A DNA stretch of 14,595 nt from assembly GCA_023457935.1 (NCBI GenBank), contig JAEXBA010000026.1:1-14595 (forward strand). The letters run 5' to 3'. The notes beneath the pieces are model-generated. The model was not told the origin of the DNA and made no database searches. It saw only the letters and a program-made list of their open reading frames with translations. How positions within the stretch are numbered: the first letter of the stretch is position 1; each line of letters opens with the position of its first letter. A program made the translations under genes and the position numbers. Below, one piece after another: positions 7,876 to 14,595 of this stretch. This stretch comes from Bacteroidota bacterium. GTDB taxonomy: Bacteria > Bacteroidota > Bacteroidia > Flavobacteriales > Weeksellaceae.

Positions 7876-8879
7876 GCTTTCCGGTCTTCAAGCAGAATGG
7901 AATGCTCTTCTGAAACTTCTTCGGTTTCGCTGTTTTCGTGATGGAAGCGGTCGGTTTCACGCTGAAGTTCATCTGAAATCAGTTTTTCAATGCGGATTCT
8001 TCTGATGGCAAGGTTCAGTTCGTTCCCAAAGAGCATCAGATATACATTTACATTAATCCACACCATCAAAAGAATCATGCTTCCGATGGAGCCGTACAGA
8101 ACGTTGTAACGGGCGAAATTTCTCACGTAAATCGCGAAAAGATACGTGGTAAGGATAAAGAGTACCGTCGTAAAAATAGCGCCTGGAATGGCCTGTTTGA
8201 ATTTTACGATTTTCACCGTGCCGATCCAGTAAAACAGGGTAAGCAGCAGAAAATAAAACAGCGGAAAAGAGATGAAACCGATAATTTTTGAAAGATTATC
8301 CACAAACCACGATATATCGTACCGCGGCGTAAACATTTTCAGTACAACTTCAGAATAATAGACTCCGAAAAGCGCCAGAAGGACGACGCTGATAAATCCC
8401 AGCGTAATGAAAAAAGCGACGATAAACTCTTTAACATCATTGAGTTTTTCTTCTGTATTCTCGTTGAAACCGTCAATCAGGGCAAAGGTTCCGTTAGTGG
8501 CAAAAACAAGAGCAAGTACAATGGTTAAATTGCTGATACTCTTCATGTTGGGAATGATATTGTTCTCGATGTATGCCGTAACATCACCCTCGATTTTTCC
8601 GGGGAAAATATTATGCATCAACACTTCAAAAATATAGAACTGAAGCTTGTCATAATGCGGCAGATAGGGAAGAATGGAGAGAAGGAAGAGAATAAAAGGA
8701 AACAGCGAAAACACGAAGTTCCAGGAAATAGCTGCCGCTTTACGGCCAATCTTATCCTTGAAAACACCCTGAATATAGATTTCAAACATTTTCCAGAGCG
8801 AAACTCCCAAAAAAGGTATATGAATATCGTCCAAAAACTGGTGGATCTTCAGTATGAATTTCGGAGTTTTTACAGCCAT
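7872..8879 (-). CDS. YihY/BrkB family inner-membrane protein
   Basis: Member of the YihY/virulence factor BrkB family, polytopic inner-membrane proteins of unsettled function. It has 335 residues with six hydrophobic segments at about 51-71, 116-136, 153-176, 199-220, 233-253 and 264-288. Family features seen include RKAAAISWNFVFSLFP at the first segment, NGTFALIDGFN (129-139), a Gly-rich entry into the fifth segment (PGAIFTTVLF), and a final segment leading to FGNELNLAIRR. A charged, acidic tail of about 35 residues follows. The family was once annotated as ribonuclease BN in error, so no nuclease role should be assumed. The start at 8879 fits the family N-terminus and lies 14 bases from a -7 box. 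It diverges from rlmH over a 30-base gap. Confidence 0.88.
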   Translation of the reverse strand: MAVKTPKFILKIHQFLDDIHIPFLGVSLWKMFEIYIQGVFKDKIGRKAAAISWNFVFSLFPFILFLLSILPYLPHYDKLQFYIFEVLMHNIFPGKIEGDVTAYIENNIIPNMKSISNLTIVLALVFATNGTFALIDGFNENTEEKLNDVKEFIVAFFITLGFISVVLLALFGVYYSEVVLKMFTPRYDISWFVDNLSKIIGFISFPLFYFLLLTLFYWIGTVKIVKFKQAIPGAIFTTVLFILTTYLFAIYVRNFARYNVLYGSIGSMILLMVWINVNVYLMLFGNELNLAIRRIRIEKLISDELQRETDRFHHENSETEEVSEEHSILLEDRKA

Positions 8880-8884
8880 TCAAG

Positions 8885-8905
8885 TATATTTGCATAACAA
8901 AGATA
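8885..8905. promoter_or_regulatory. Symmetric divergent promoter for the yihY-like gene and rlmH
   Basis: On the plus strand, TATATTTG (8885-8892) is a TAnnTTTG box pointing to rlmH. On the minus strand, TATCTTTG (8905 to 8898) is the same box pointing to the yihY-like gene. Together they form an inverted repeat with 8-base arms, one mismatch and a 5-base centre. Each predicted start falls inside the opposing box, giving leaders of about 13-14 bases on both sides. The -33 elements would lie inside the opposing coding regions and are weak. Confidence 0.55.
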
Positions 8906-8909
8906 AGAA

Positions 8910-9383
8910 ATGCGGATTAATTTACTCTGCATCGGGAAAACCGATGACCGTGAAATCACCAGCCTTGTAAAATATTATACCGACAGACTTCCGAAGCACT
9001 GGAATTTTGAAATCACCGAAATTGCAGATGTGAAAAATGCCCGGAACCTCACGCCGGAACAGCTTAAGAAAGAAGAAGGAAAACTTTTCCTTAACAGCAT
9101 TGATAACAGTGATGTTGTGGTAATTCTGGATGAAAAAGGAAAACAGTTTACAAGCCGCGAATTTGCCTCGAAAATTGAAAACTGGATGAATCTTTCGGTG
9201 AAGAAAGTCAATTTCCTGATTGGCGGAGCATACGGTTTTTCGGATGAAATTTACAGCCGGGCAAACGAAAAACTTTCTCTTTCAAAAATGACGTTTACAC
9301 ATCAGATGATCCGACTTTTCATTGTAGAGCAGTTTTACCGGGCCGATCAGATTCTGCAGGGCAAACCCTACCACAACGACTGA
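8910..9383 (+). CDS. rlmH: 23S rRNA (pseudouridine1915-N3)-methyltransferase RlmH
   Basis: SPOUT-class methyltransferase that uses SAM to methylate N3 of pseudouridine 1915 in helix 69 of 23S rRNA in assembled 70S ribosomes. At 157 residues it matches the family (E. coli 155). The knotted C-terminal SAM site is clear: FLIGGAYG (102-109), then LSLSKMTFTHQMIR (122-135), EQFYRADQI, and the terminal PYHND, which corresponds to the usual PYHR/K-type end needed for activity. The start ATG at 8910 gives the family N-terminus MRINLLCIGK. It ends 9 bases before the stop of the convergent TPR gene; no strong terminator is visible between them. Confidence 0.96.
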   Translation: MRINLLCIGKTDDREITSLVKYYTDRLPKHWNFEITEIADVKNARNLTPEQLKKEEGKLFLNSIDNSDVVVILDEKGKQFTSREFASKIENWMNLSVKKVNFLIGGAYGFSDEIYSRANEKLSLSKMTFTHQMIRLFIVEQFYRADQILQGKPYHND

Positions 9384-9392
9384 TGCTTTTCT

Positions 9393-10205
9393 CTAGTTAC
9401 TGCATTTTTTCAGCAGATCGCTGATCAGATAGGTTTCGTAACCGCTTTTGAGTGCCTTATCCAGTGTAGCGCATCCATCTTTTTCTTTTCCGGTTTCAAA
9501 CTGAATTTTTGCCTTCGTTACGTAGGCCTGTGAGAATTTTGGATTCAGTTTAATTGCTTTTTCAATATCTGCTGACGCTGCACTGTACTTTTTCATGGCC
9601 AGATAAACATCCGCGCGGTTATTGTAAAGCAGTGATTCTGGTTTTTCGGAGATCAGCTGGTTGTAATCCTTCATTGCTTCTTCCAGTTTACCGGTATTCT
9701 TTTTGAAGACAGCATAATTGGTTCGGGCAATTAAGTTTTCCGGCGCGTTCTGAATAAGATCCTGATATTCACGGTCGGCAAGCTCGTTCTTTTTTTCATC
9801 TTCATATACTTTTGCACGGATCATCCTGAGATCGGCATTAGTGTCATCAATCATCAGTCCTAGGCGGATATAATCAAGCGCTTTTTCCTTCGATCCTTTT
9901 TGCTGGTGCAGCGACGCAAGGTTGATATAGGCAGGCAAATCCTGAGGATTGGATTTTATGGCATTTTCGAATGATTTGAAAGCCAATGATGTTTTCCCGA
10001 GTCTTCTTTGCGAAGTTCCCAGATTATTGTAAAACCCGGCCTTAAGTCGTCCGTTGGTTTCTTTGGTGGCCAGTTCCTGGTAAGCAACTTCGGCACAGCG
10101 GAAATCTGCTTTTTTGAAACAGGCATCGGCCTTACTGCTGTCATTTTGCTGCGAAAATACTGAGGCAGATAAGCTCAGCGAAAGAAAAAAAACCAGTTTT
10201 CTCAT
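9393..10205 (-). CDS. Secreted tetratricopeptide repeat protein
   Basis: Probable periplasmic scaffold of 270 residues with no visible catalytic domain. Residues 1-18 form a signal peptide (MRKLVFFLSLSLSASVFS, likely cut before QQ). The rest is TPR helices: about six 34-residue units can be traced from residue 57 on, with typical Ala/Gly/Tyr spacing and Pro ends such as SNPQDLP, EKPESLL and LNPKFSQ. The mature part has four cysteines: two near the N-terminus (DACFKKADFRC) and two near the C-terminus (DGCATL, KKCSN). This could mean disulfides. It starts 2 bases after the PAP2 stop and is the last gene of the MFS-tatA-PAP2-TPR run. Its partner proteins cannot be inferred from sequence. Confidence 0.85.
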   Translation of the reverse strand: MRKLVFFLSLSLSASVFSQQNDSSKADACFKKADFRCAEVAYQELATKETNGRLKAGFYNNLGTSQRRLGKTSLAFKSFENAIKSNPQDLPAYINLASLHQQKGSKEKALDYIRLGLMIDDTNADLRMIRAKVYEDEKKNELADREYQDLIQNAPENLIARTNYAVFKKNTGKLEEAMKDYNQLISEKPESLLYNNRADVYLAMKKYSAASADIEKAIKLNPKFSQAYVTKAKIQFETGKEKDGCATLDKALKSGYETYLISDLLKKCSN

Positions 10206-10207
10206 AA

Positions 10208-10765
10208 TTATGACTGTTTATTGATGACTTTCCAGCTCAGTGCGGAGAAAAATCCACCCAATAAAAATCCCATCGCTGCACCCATCAGAATATCCATCGG
10301 GAAATGTACTCCTAAATATATGCGGCTGTATGAAACGACTGCAGCCCAGACAAACAGAAAATAGGTGAAGACACCGTATTTTTTCCTCAGCATCATCGTC
10401 ATGTACGTCGCAATAAAAAATGCGTTGGAAGCATGTGCGGAATAGAAGCCGTATGGGCCTCCACAATGTACTTCCCGGACAAGCCCTTCCAGAGAAGGAT
10501 CATGGCACGGCCTGAAACGCATGATTCCATTTTTGAAAATACCGGCAAGCTGATCGGACACCGTTATTCCCAACGCAATGAAAATCAGTATGAAAATTAG
10601 TGATTTTAATTTAAAGTTTCGGGCAAGCAGAAAAAGAAAAAAAATGTAGAGCGGAATCCAGATCCATTTTTCCGACATCACGATCCAGAATCTGTCAAAG
10701 GAAGTACTTCCCAAATTATTGAGAAAAAGAAAAGCCTCTTTATCTTCCTGTATAAGTTCGTACAT
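10208..10765 (-). CDS. PAP2-family membrane phosphatase
   Basis: Integral membrane phosphatase of the type 2 phosphatidic acid phosphatase superfamily, 185 residues. All three active-site motifs are present: KX6RP as K78...R85-P86 (KNGIMRFRP), the central SxH motif as S109-A-H111 (YSAHASN, in place of PSGH), and SRX5HX3D as S147-R148...H154...D158 (SRIYLGVHFPMD). Hydrophobic segments at about 35-50, 54-75, 112-126, 133-146 and 158-178 place the site at the periplasmic face. Two cysteines, C87 and C101, flank the loop between motifs 1 and 2. Family substrates include undecaprenyl pyrophosphate, phosphatidate and lipid A phosphates; which applies here is not shown. Gaps of 2 bases on each side tie it to tatA and the TPR gene. 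Confidence 0.92.
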   Translation of the reverse strand: MYELIQEDKEAFLFLNNLGSTSFDRFWIVMSEKWIWIPLYIFFLFLLARNFKLKSLIFILIFIALGITVSDQLAGIFKNGIMRFRPCHDPSLEGLVREVHCGGPYGFYSAHASNAFFIATYMTMMLRKKYGVFTYFLFVWAAVVSYSRIYLGVHFPMDILMGAAMGFLLGGFFSALSWKVINKQS

Positions 10766-10767
10766 GT

Positions 10768-11097
10768 TTATCTGCTGACAGGCCCTTCGTGCGAATCCTG
10801 CAGCTGGTCTTCCTTGCTGGGCTTGGGACCTTCTGCAAAAACATCGAATTCCTTTTTGATGCTGGCCGCAGGATCATAATCCTGAGCAGCCTGTTTTACT
10901 TTGTCAATTTCACGCTTGATTTCGGACACAGGATTGTCTGTTTCCTTCAGAATTTCAGTTTTGATGTCTTCCACGGCACCACGCATTTTACGCACACCCT
11001 GACCAAGGTCGCGGGCAATCTGCGGCAGTTTGTCCGGGCCGAAAAGTACAACAATTGCCAGCGCAATAATCAGCATTTCGCCAATACTCAATTCCAT
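10768..11097 (-). CDS. Sec-independent protein translocase TatA/TatB family protein
   Basis: Small membrane protein of the twin-arginine translocase, which exports folded proteins. Its 109 residues show the family plan: a short N-terminal membrane helix (about residues 6-19), a hinge F19-G20-P21, an amphipathic helix beginning DKLPQIARDLGQGVRKMR, and a long charged tail of about 65 residues. The FGP hinge and long tail blur the TatA/TatB distinction, so I do not choose between them; Bacteroidota usually run Tat with TatA-type proteins plus TatC. No tatC is in the window. The ATG at 11097 follows the MFS stop by 9 bases, and the stop is 2 bases before the PAP2 start, so it is probably cotranscribed with both. 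None of the neighbours shows a twin-arginine signal. Confidence 0.9.
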   Translation of the reverse strand: MELSIGEMLIIALAIVVLFGPDKLPQIARDLGQGVRKMRGAVEDIKTEILKETDNPVSEIKREIDKVKQAAQDYDPAASIKKEFDVFAEGPKPSKEDQLQDSHEGPVSR

Positions 11098-11106
11098 GCG
11101 GCTAAA

Positions 11107-12360
11107 TTATAAAAAAGATTTTTCTTCAGATTGTTTTTCTTTGGCTTTCTTGTTTCTGTGGAAAACATGATATACAAAATAGGCGCTCATTGCCATCAGT
11201 ATAAAGCCGAGGAAAAACGGTGCGCCCGGAAAAATAAACGGTGCACTGTCGTGAGTAAAGTAGTAGAAAATATTGGTCATCAGCGGCGGACCGATAATTG
11301 AGGTTAAACTCACAACACTGGTAAGTGCTCCCTGAATGTCTCCCTGTTCATTAGCCGGAACCTTAGACGAAATAACGGACTGCAGTGCCGGACCCGCAAT
11401 ACCGCCAAGACTGTAAACGCCGATGATGGCAAACATCATCCACTCCTGATCAGCAAAGCTGTAGAGGAGCATTCCCACACAGTAAAAAACGATTCCGTAT
11501 AAAATGCTGCGTTGATTTCCGATTTTAGGATGAATTTTTCTGATCAGATAACCCTGAACAAAAGCAGTGAAAGCGCCCATCACACCAAGGGAAATCCCTA
11601 CCATTCTTTCATCCCACTTAAACCGGTACATGGTAAAGAACGACCAGTTGGTCTGTACCGCATGCGCCGCCGTGTACACTAAAAACCAGGCGATCATCAG
11701 ATAAAGAATCGAAGGATATTTTTTGATGTTGGCCAGTGTTCCGACGGGATTTGCTCTTTTCCAGCTGAAATCCCTGCGGTGATTTTTGTCCAGACTTTCA
11801 GGCAGAACGAAAATTCCGTAAAGAAAGTTGACAAGGCAGAGAATTCCAGCCGCATAGAAAGGAACTCTGGCACCGTACTGACCCAAAAGTCCGCCTAAAA
11901 CAGGCCCGATAATAAAACCAAGACCAAAAGCGGCACCAATCATACCGAAATTCTTGGAACGGTTAGTATCATCAGAAATGTCAGCAATGTATGCGCTGGC
12001 TGTAGTAATGCTGGCGCCTGTAATTCCGGAAAAAATTCTTCCTACAAAAAGCCAGAAGATCGTTGGCGCCCATGCCTGAATGAAAAAATTCAGGGAGAAA
12101 CCCAGCAATGAAAACAGAATTACTGGCCGCCGGCCATACTTATCGCTGAGATTTCCTAAAACCGGTGCAAATAGAAACTGCATGGCTGCGTACAGAAAAC
12201 TCAGCCATCCGCCGTAGGTTGCTGCTTCCGAAATGTCAGCATTAATCAGCTCTTCGATGAGTTTAGGAACTACAGGAATCACGATGCCCCAACCGGTAAT
12301 ATCAATCAGCAGTGTGATGAAAATAAAGCCGATTGCAGCTGAATTCTGTTTGGTTTTCAT
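11107..12360 (-). CDS. MFS transporter, TetA/TCR-like drug:H+ antiporter family
   Basis: Twelve-segment inner-membrane transporter of 417 residues, closest in pattern to the TCR/Tet group. TM1 carries D20 in LLIDITGWGIVIPVVP, aligning with the essential Asp of TetA. Motif A is GNLSDKYGRRPV (69-80), R108 lies in VGRIFSGITGAS, and the antiporter motif C is FGLGFIIGPVLGG (145-157). A basic, Lys/Glu-rich C-tail follows the last segment. The family exports tetracyclines and other small molecules by proton exchange, but many chromosomal members in this phylum have no known substrate and no resistance should be assumed. The start at 12360 is the only plausible Met (the next is M60). A -7 box sits 4 bases upstream of it, so the mRNA may be leaderless. 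It leads the tatA-PAP2-TPR run. Confidence 0.9.
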   Translation of the reverse strand: MKTKQNSAAIGFIFITLLIDITGWGIVIPVVPKLIEELINADISEAATYGGWLSFLYAAMQFLFAPVLGNLSDKYGRRPVILFSLLGFSLNFFIQAWAPTIFWLFVGRIFSGITGASITTASAYIADISDDTNRSKNFGMIGAAFGLGFIIGPVLGGLLGQYGARVPFYAAGILCLVNFLYGIFVLPESLDKNHRRDFSWKRANPVGTLANIKKYPSILYLMIAWFLVYTAAHAVQTNWSFFTMYRFKWDERMVGISLGVMGAFTAFVQGYLIRKIHPKIGNQRSILYGIVFYCVGMLLYSFADQEWMMFAIIGVYSLGGIAGPALQSVISSKVPANEQGDIQGALTSVVSLTSIIGPPLMTNIFYYFTHDSAPFIFPGAPFFLGFILMAMSAYFVYHVFHRNKKAKEKQSEEKSFL

Positions 12361-12364
12361 GGTG

Positions 12365-12396
12365 CAAAAATATGCTTTTGAAAACGGAATCGTTAA
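12365..12396 (-). promoter_or_regulatory. Candidate promoter of the MFS-tatA-PAP2-TPR run
   Basis: On the minus strand TATTTTTG (12372 to 12365) fits TAnnTTTG exactly; TTA at 12396-12394 lies 21 bases upstream as a weak -33. The predicted start is at 12361-12360, at the first base of the MFS start codon. It lies in the 42-base gap after the AT-rich secreted gene. Confidence 0.5.
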
Positions 12397-12402
12397 TAAT
12401 TT

Positions 12403-13386
12403 TTAATCAACAATTTCCAGATTTTCAATATTTTTTTCCTTAAAGAAAACGTAAATCCCTGACATATTTCCCTGCCGCGTTTTCACATTGGCTTTAAAAA
12501 CGGTTATTTTGTTTTTAAAACTAACTTCTATTCTGTTGTTATATATTTTGTAGAATGCGCCTTTATTTTCAAAAGAAAGAGAGTTTTCCTTTTTTGAATA
12601 GAAAAATATGCCGTCAAAATCCAGCTCAACTTCACCATCATTTTTCGTGAAAAAATAATGCAGTTTATTTTTAAAGTTTTTCAGAAGATAGAGTTGCTTG
12701 GTGTTTTCAAGTTCATAACTCAGAAATATGTCATCATCTTTGAAGGTATTTTCAGGAAGAAACCTTTTGGTGACCGTCAGCATTTTACCGTTTTTCCTTT
12801 CCGTGATTTTTTGGACTGCAAATATGCTCTCAAAGCTTTCTTCAACGGATTTAAAAAGTATCAGTTTTCCGCCCTGGAACTTATAGTGAGAGAATTTATG
12901 CCAGCAACAGCCAGATTTTGTCATGGTGTGAAGCTGCTTATTTTCTTTGTCAACATTAAAGAAACCACAGTTTTCATGGGCAAGTTCTGTAAGTTCTTTG
13001 TTTTGAACAAAGTTTCCTTTAACCGAGAGCCATACAATAAAGGAAGGGCCGCCATAGCAACTGTAGTTACCGTTTTTCAGAGCAAGATCTTTGTTTCCGT
13101 CAAAATTAAAATCATCAAAAATCACAATACTTTGCTCACCGTAAGGAAGCTGAACGATATTGGATACAAGTTTTTCAAAATCATATTCTGTAAGGAAAGC
13201 CATTGTGCTTAAAACCAGTTTTTTTGTTTTACTCTTATACAAATTAAGCTGGTAGTTTTCCTCACCAACGATTTTCGGATTAATTTCAAGATAATAATCC
13301 TCGGAAAAATCATTGATGATGTATTTCTTCTGGCCAAAAAGAATGCAAGTAGAAAAAACAATAAAGAGAAATAAACTTTTTTTCAT
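12403..13386 (-). CDS. Secreted hypothetical protein with DxNxDGxxD calcium-type loop
   Basis: Unrecognised exported protein of 327 residues. Residues 1-19 form a signal peptide (MKKSLFLFIVFSTCILFGQ); C14 lies inside the hydrophobic core, so a lipoprotein is unlikely. Residues 92-100 read DFNFDGNKD, a loop of the calcium-binding DxDxDGxxD kind. It is followed by CYGGPSFIVWL, a NFVQNKELTEL stretch, and a GGKLILF strand. This order resembles what I remember of XAC2610-related/FG-GAP-like secreted proteins, but the match is from memory and weak. The mature chain has cysteines at 110, 140, 160 and 161, including an adjacent pair GCCWH. The second half is Lys/Phe/Asn-rich beta-type sequence. Base composition is lower in G+C than its neighbours (15 of 60 bases at 12541-12600). 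It lies between the acs terminator and the MFS gene; a -7-like TATTTTTA is only 3 bases before its ATG. Confidence 0.8.
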   Translation of the reverse strand: MKKSLFLFIVFSTCILFGQKKYIINDFSEDYYLEINPKIVGEENYQLNLYKSKTKKLVLSTMAFLTEYDFEKLVSNIVQLPYGEQSIVIFDDFNFDGNKDLALKNGNYSCYGGPSFIVWLSVKGNFVQNKELTELAHENCGFFNVDKENKQLHTMTKSGCCWHKFSHYKFQGGKLILFKSVEESFESIFAVQKITERKNGKMLTVTKRFLPENTFKDDDIFLSYELENTKQLYLLKNFKNKLHYFFTKNDGEVELDFDGIFFYSKKENSLSFENKGAFYKIYNNRIEVSFKNKITVFKANVKTRQGNMSGIYVFFKEKNIENLEIVD

Positions 13387-13400
13387 ATTTAAAAATACAT

Positions 13401-13431
13401 AAAAAAAACCTCACATTTGCTGCGAGGTTTT
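13401..13431 (-). terminator. Rho-independent terminator of acs
   Basis: Read on the minus strand, an 11-bp stem AAAACCTCGCA/TGTGAGGTTTT with one G-U pair and loop GCAAA runs on into a T tract, giving eight T residues at 13408-13401. It begins 19 bases after the acs stop. On the plus strand the wobble pair becomes an A-C mismatch and the T tract is shorter, so it is directional. Confidence 0.9.
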
Positions 13432-13450
13432 ACCAACTGAAAATAACTAA

Positions 13451-14595
13451 TTATAATTTTTCATTCTTAATCAGTTCTACAACTTCCGGATTCAGAAGGG
13501 TAGAAGTATCTCCGAAGTTGCTGAAGTCACCTTCTGCAATTTTTCTCAGGATTCTACGCATGATTTTTCCTGAACGTGTTTTTGGAAGTGCCTCCACAAA
13601 CTGAATTTTATCCAGTTTTGCAATCGGTCCAATCGTATCGGAAATCATCAGATTAATTTCCTTGCGAAGATTATCACGGTCACGGTATTCACCTGTTTCT
13701 TTCAGAATTACAAATCCGTACAGCGCGCTTCCTTTAATGTCGTGAGGATAACCTACAATTGCAGATTCCGCAACAGCCGGATGCTGGTTGATGCTGTCTT
13801 CAATTGGCGCAGTTCCCAGATTATGCCCGGAAACGATGATTACGTCATCAACTCGGCCTGTAATTCTGTAATAACCTGTTTCGTCTCTCAAAGCGCCGTC
13901 GCCGGTGAAATATTTACCAGGAAATGCTGAGAAATACGTGTCTTTATATCTTTGATGATCGCCCCAGATTGTTCTTGCAATTCCCGGCCAAGGAAAACGG
14001 ATGCAAAGATTTCCATCTACTTGATTTCCAGTAATTTCGTTGCGTTTTTCATCCATCAAAACCGGCTGAATTCCAGGAAGAGGAAGTGTTGCGTACGTCG
14101 GTTTTGTAGGCGTTACAAACGGAATTGGTGAAATCATAATTCCTCCGGTTTCGGTTTGCCACCACGTATCCACAATTGGACATTTTTTCTTTCCAACATG
14201 GTCGTTGTACCAATGCCACGCTTCGTCATTAATTGGTTCACCAACAGAACCGATTACTCTCAAACTTGACAGGTCGTGTTTTTCAACCCAATCTGTTGAT
14301 TCTTTTGCCAAAGAACGGATGGCAGTTGGAGCCGTATAAAACTGTGTAACTTTATGTTTTTCAATAACTGCCCAGAAACGGTCCGGTTCCGGATACGTCG
14401 GAACACCTTCAAAAATTACAGTTGTGGCACCGTTTGAAAGCGGTCCGTACAGAATATAGGAGTGTCCAGTAATCCAGCCGATATCGGCGGTACACCAGTA
14501 AATATCGTTCTCTTTATAATTGAAAACATTTTTAAAAGTGTAACCTGTATAAACCATGTAACCCGCTGTTGTATGCAGCATTCCTTTCGGTTTTC
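13451..14595 (-). CDS. acs: Acetyl-CoA synthetase, 5' part outside window
   Basis: AMP-forming enzyme that converts acetate, ATP and CoA to acetyl-CoA in the cytoplasm. The visible part is the C-terminal ~380 residues of about 650. The frame continues to the window edge through KPKGMLHT, the end of the P-loop-like motif, so the first Met at 14581 is internal. Seen in order are YWCTADIGWITGHSY, FEGVPTYP, YTAPTAIR, GSVGEPIN, the adenylate motif TWWQTETGG (about 14141-14167), YFTGDGA, GRVDDVIIVSGH, and PKTRSGKIMRRILRK near the C-terminus with the catalytic Lys that is subject to acetylation in this family. In the hinge motif the usual SGHRLGTAE reads SGHNLGTAP. It ends at a strong terminator, so it is not part of the downstream run. 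Confidence 0.96.
   Translation of the reverse strand, partial: KPKGMLHTTAGYMVYTGYTFKNVFNYKENDIYWCTADIGWITGHSYILYGPLSNGATTVIFEGVPTYPEPDRFWAVIEKHKVTQFYTAPTAIRSLAKESTDWVEKHDLSSLRVIGSVGEPINDEAWHWYNDHVGKKKCPIVDTWWQTETGGIMISPIPFVTPTKPTYATLPLPGIQPVLMDEKRNEITGNQVDGNLCIRFPWPGIARTIWGDHQRYKDTYFSAFPGKYFTGDGALRDETGYYRITGRVDDVIIVSGHNLGTAPIEDSINQHPAVAESAIVGYPHDIKGSALYGFVILKETGEYRDRDNLRKEINLMISDTIGPIAKLDKIQFVEALPKTRSGKIMRRILRKIAEGDFSNFGDTSTLLNPEVVELIKNEKL

Noticed and set aside
9384..9420. Possible terminator between rlmH and the TPR gene (ATGC/GCAT followed by T residues)
   Set aside because: The stem is only four base pairs with a 15-base loop, too weak to claim.
11107..12360. Tetracycline resistance gene
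   Set aside because: The protein has TetA-like motifs, but nothing points to a mobile or acquired resistance gene, and the substrate cannot be read from the sequence.
12658..13212. Open frame of 184 codons on the plus strand opposite the secreted gene
   Set aside because: Its translation is low in complexity (Phe/Lys/Ile-rich) and has no promoter or signal. The opposite frame has a signal peptide and motifs, so that one is the gene.
1..14595. Mobile element, CRISPR array, toxin-antitoxin or defence system
   Set aside because: I saw no transposase, integrase, repeat-spacer pattern, tRNA target or known defence domain; almost all genes are core housekeeping functions.

Overview
The window looks like chromosomal core DNA from a Bacteroidota of the Flavobacteriales, most like a Chryseobacterium-type member of the Weeksellaceae. 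The evidence is a single-chain SecD-SecF fusion, promoter boxes of the form TAnnTTTG, no convincing Shine-Dalgarno sequences before most starts, signal peptides ending in F-G-Q or F-S-Q, and the character of the Rel, PAP2 and Acs proteins. The genus is inferred from memory of these families, not from a search.

Left part, plus strand (1-7875): the 3' part of hemN (anaerobic haem synthesis) ends at a clear intrinsic terminator. A monocistronic secDF (protein export) follows and also ends at a strong terminator. The 334-base gap after secDF holds a second promoter-hairpin-terminator unit, a candidate small RNA or attenuated leader, and then the promoter of a bifunctional (p)ppGpp synthetase/hydrolase (rel/spoT type). 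nhaA (Na+/H+ antiporter) starts 9 bases after rel, so the two are probably one operon.

Middle (7872-9383): yihY/brkB-like membrane protein (minus) and rlmH (plus; 23S rRNA methyltransferase) diverge from a 30-base gap. That gap holds two -7 boxes forming a near-perfect inverted repeat. yihY ends tail to tail with nhaA with a 4-base overlap.

Right part, minus strand (9393-14595), read right to left: the 3' part of acs (acetyl-CoA synthetase) with its terminator; an AT-rich secreted protein gene with a calcium-loop-like motif; then a tight run of TetA-like MFS transporter, TatA/TatB-like protein, PAP2 phosphatase and periplasmic TPR protein, with gaps of 9, 2 and 2 bases. This run looks like an envelope operon.

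I found no tRNA, rRNA, CRISPR array, insertion sequence, prophage or defence island. Most of the window is ordinary core genome. The best second-look items are the symmetric promoter at 8885-8905, the unit at 4256-4364, the possibly leaderless MFS transcript, and the AT-rich secreted gene at 12403-13386. I do not see strong evidence of a new multi-gene system.
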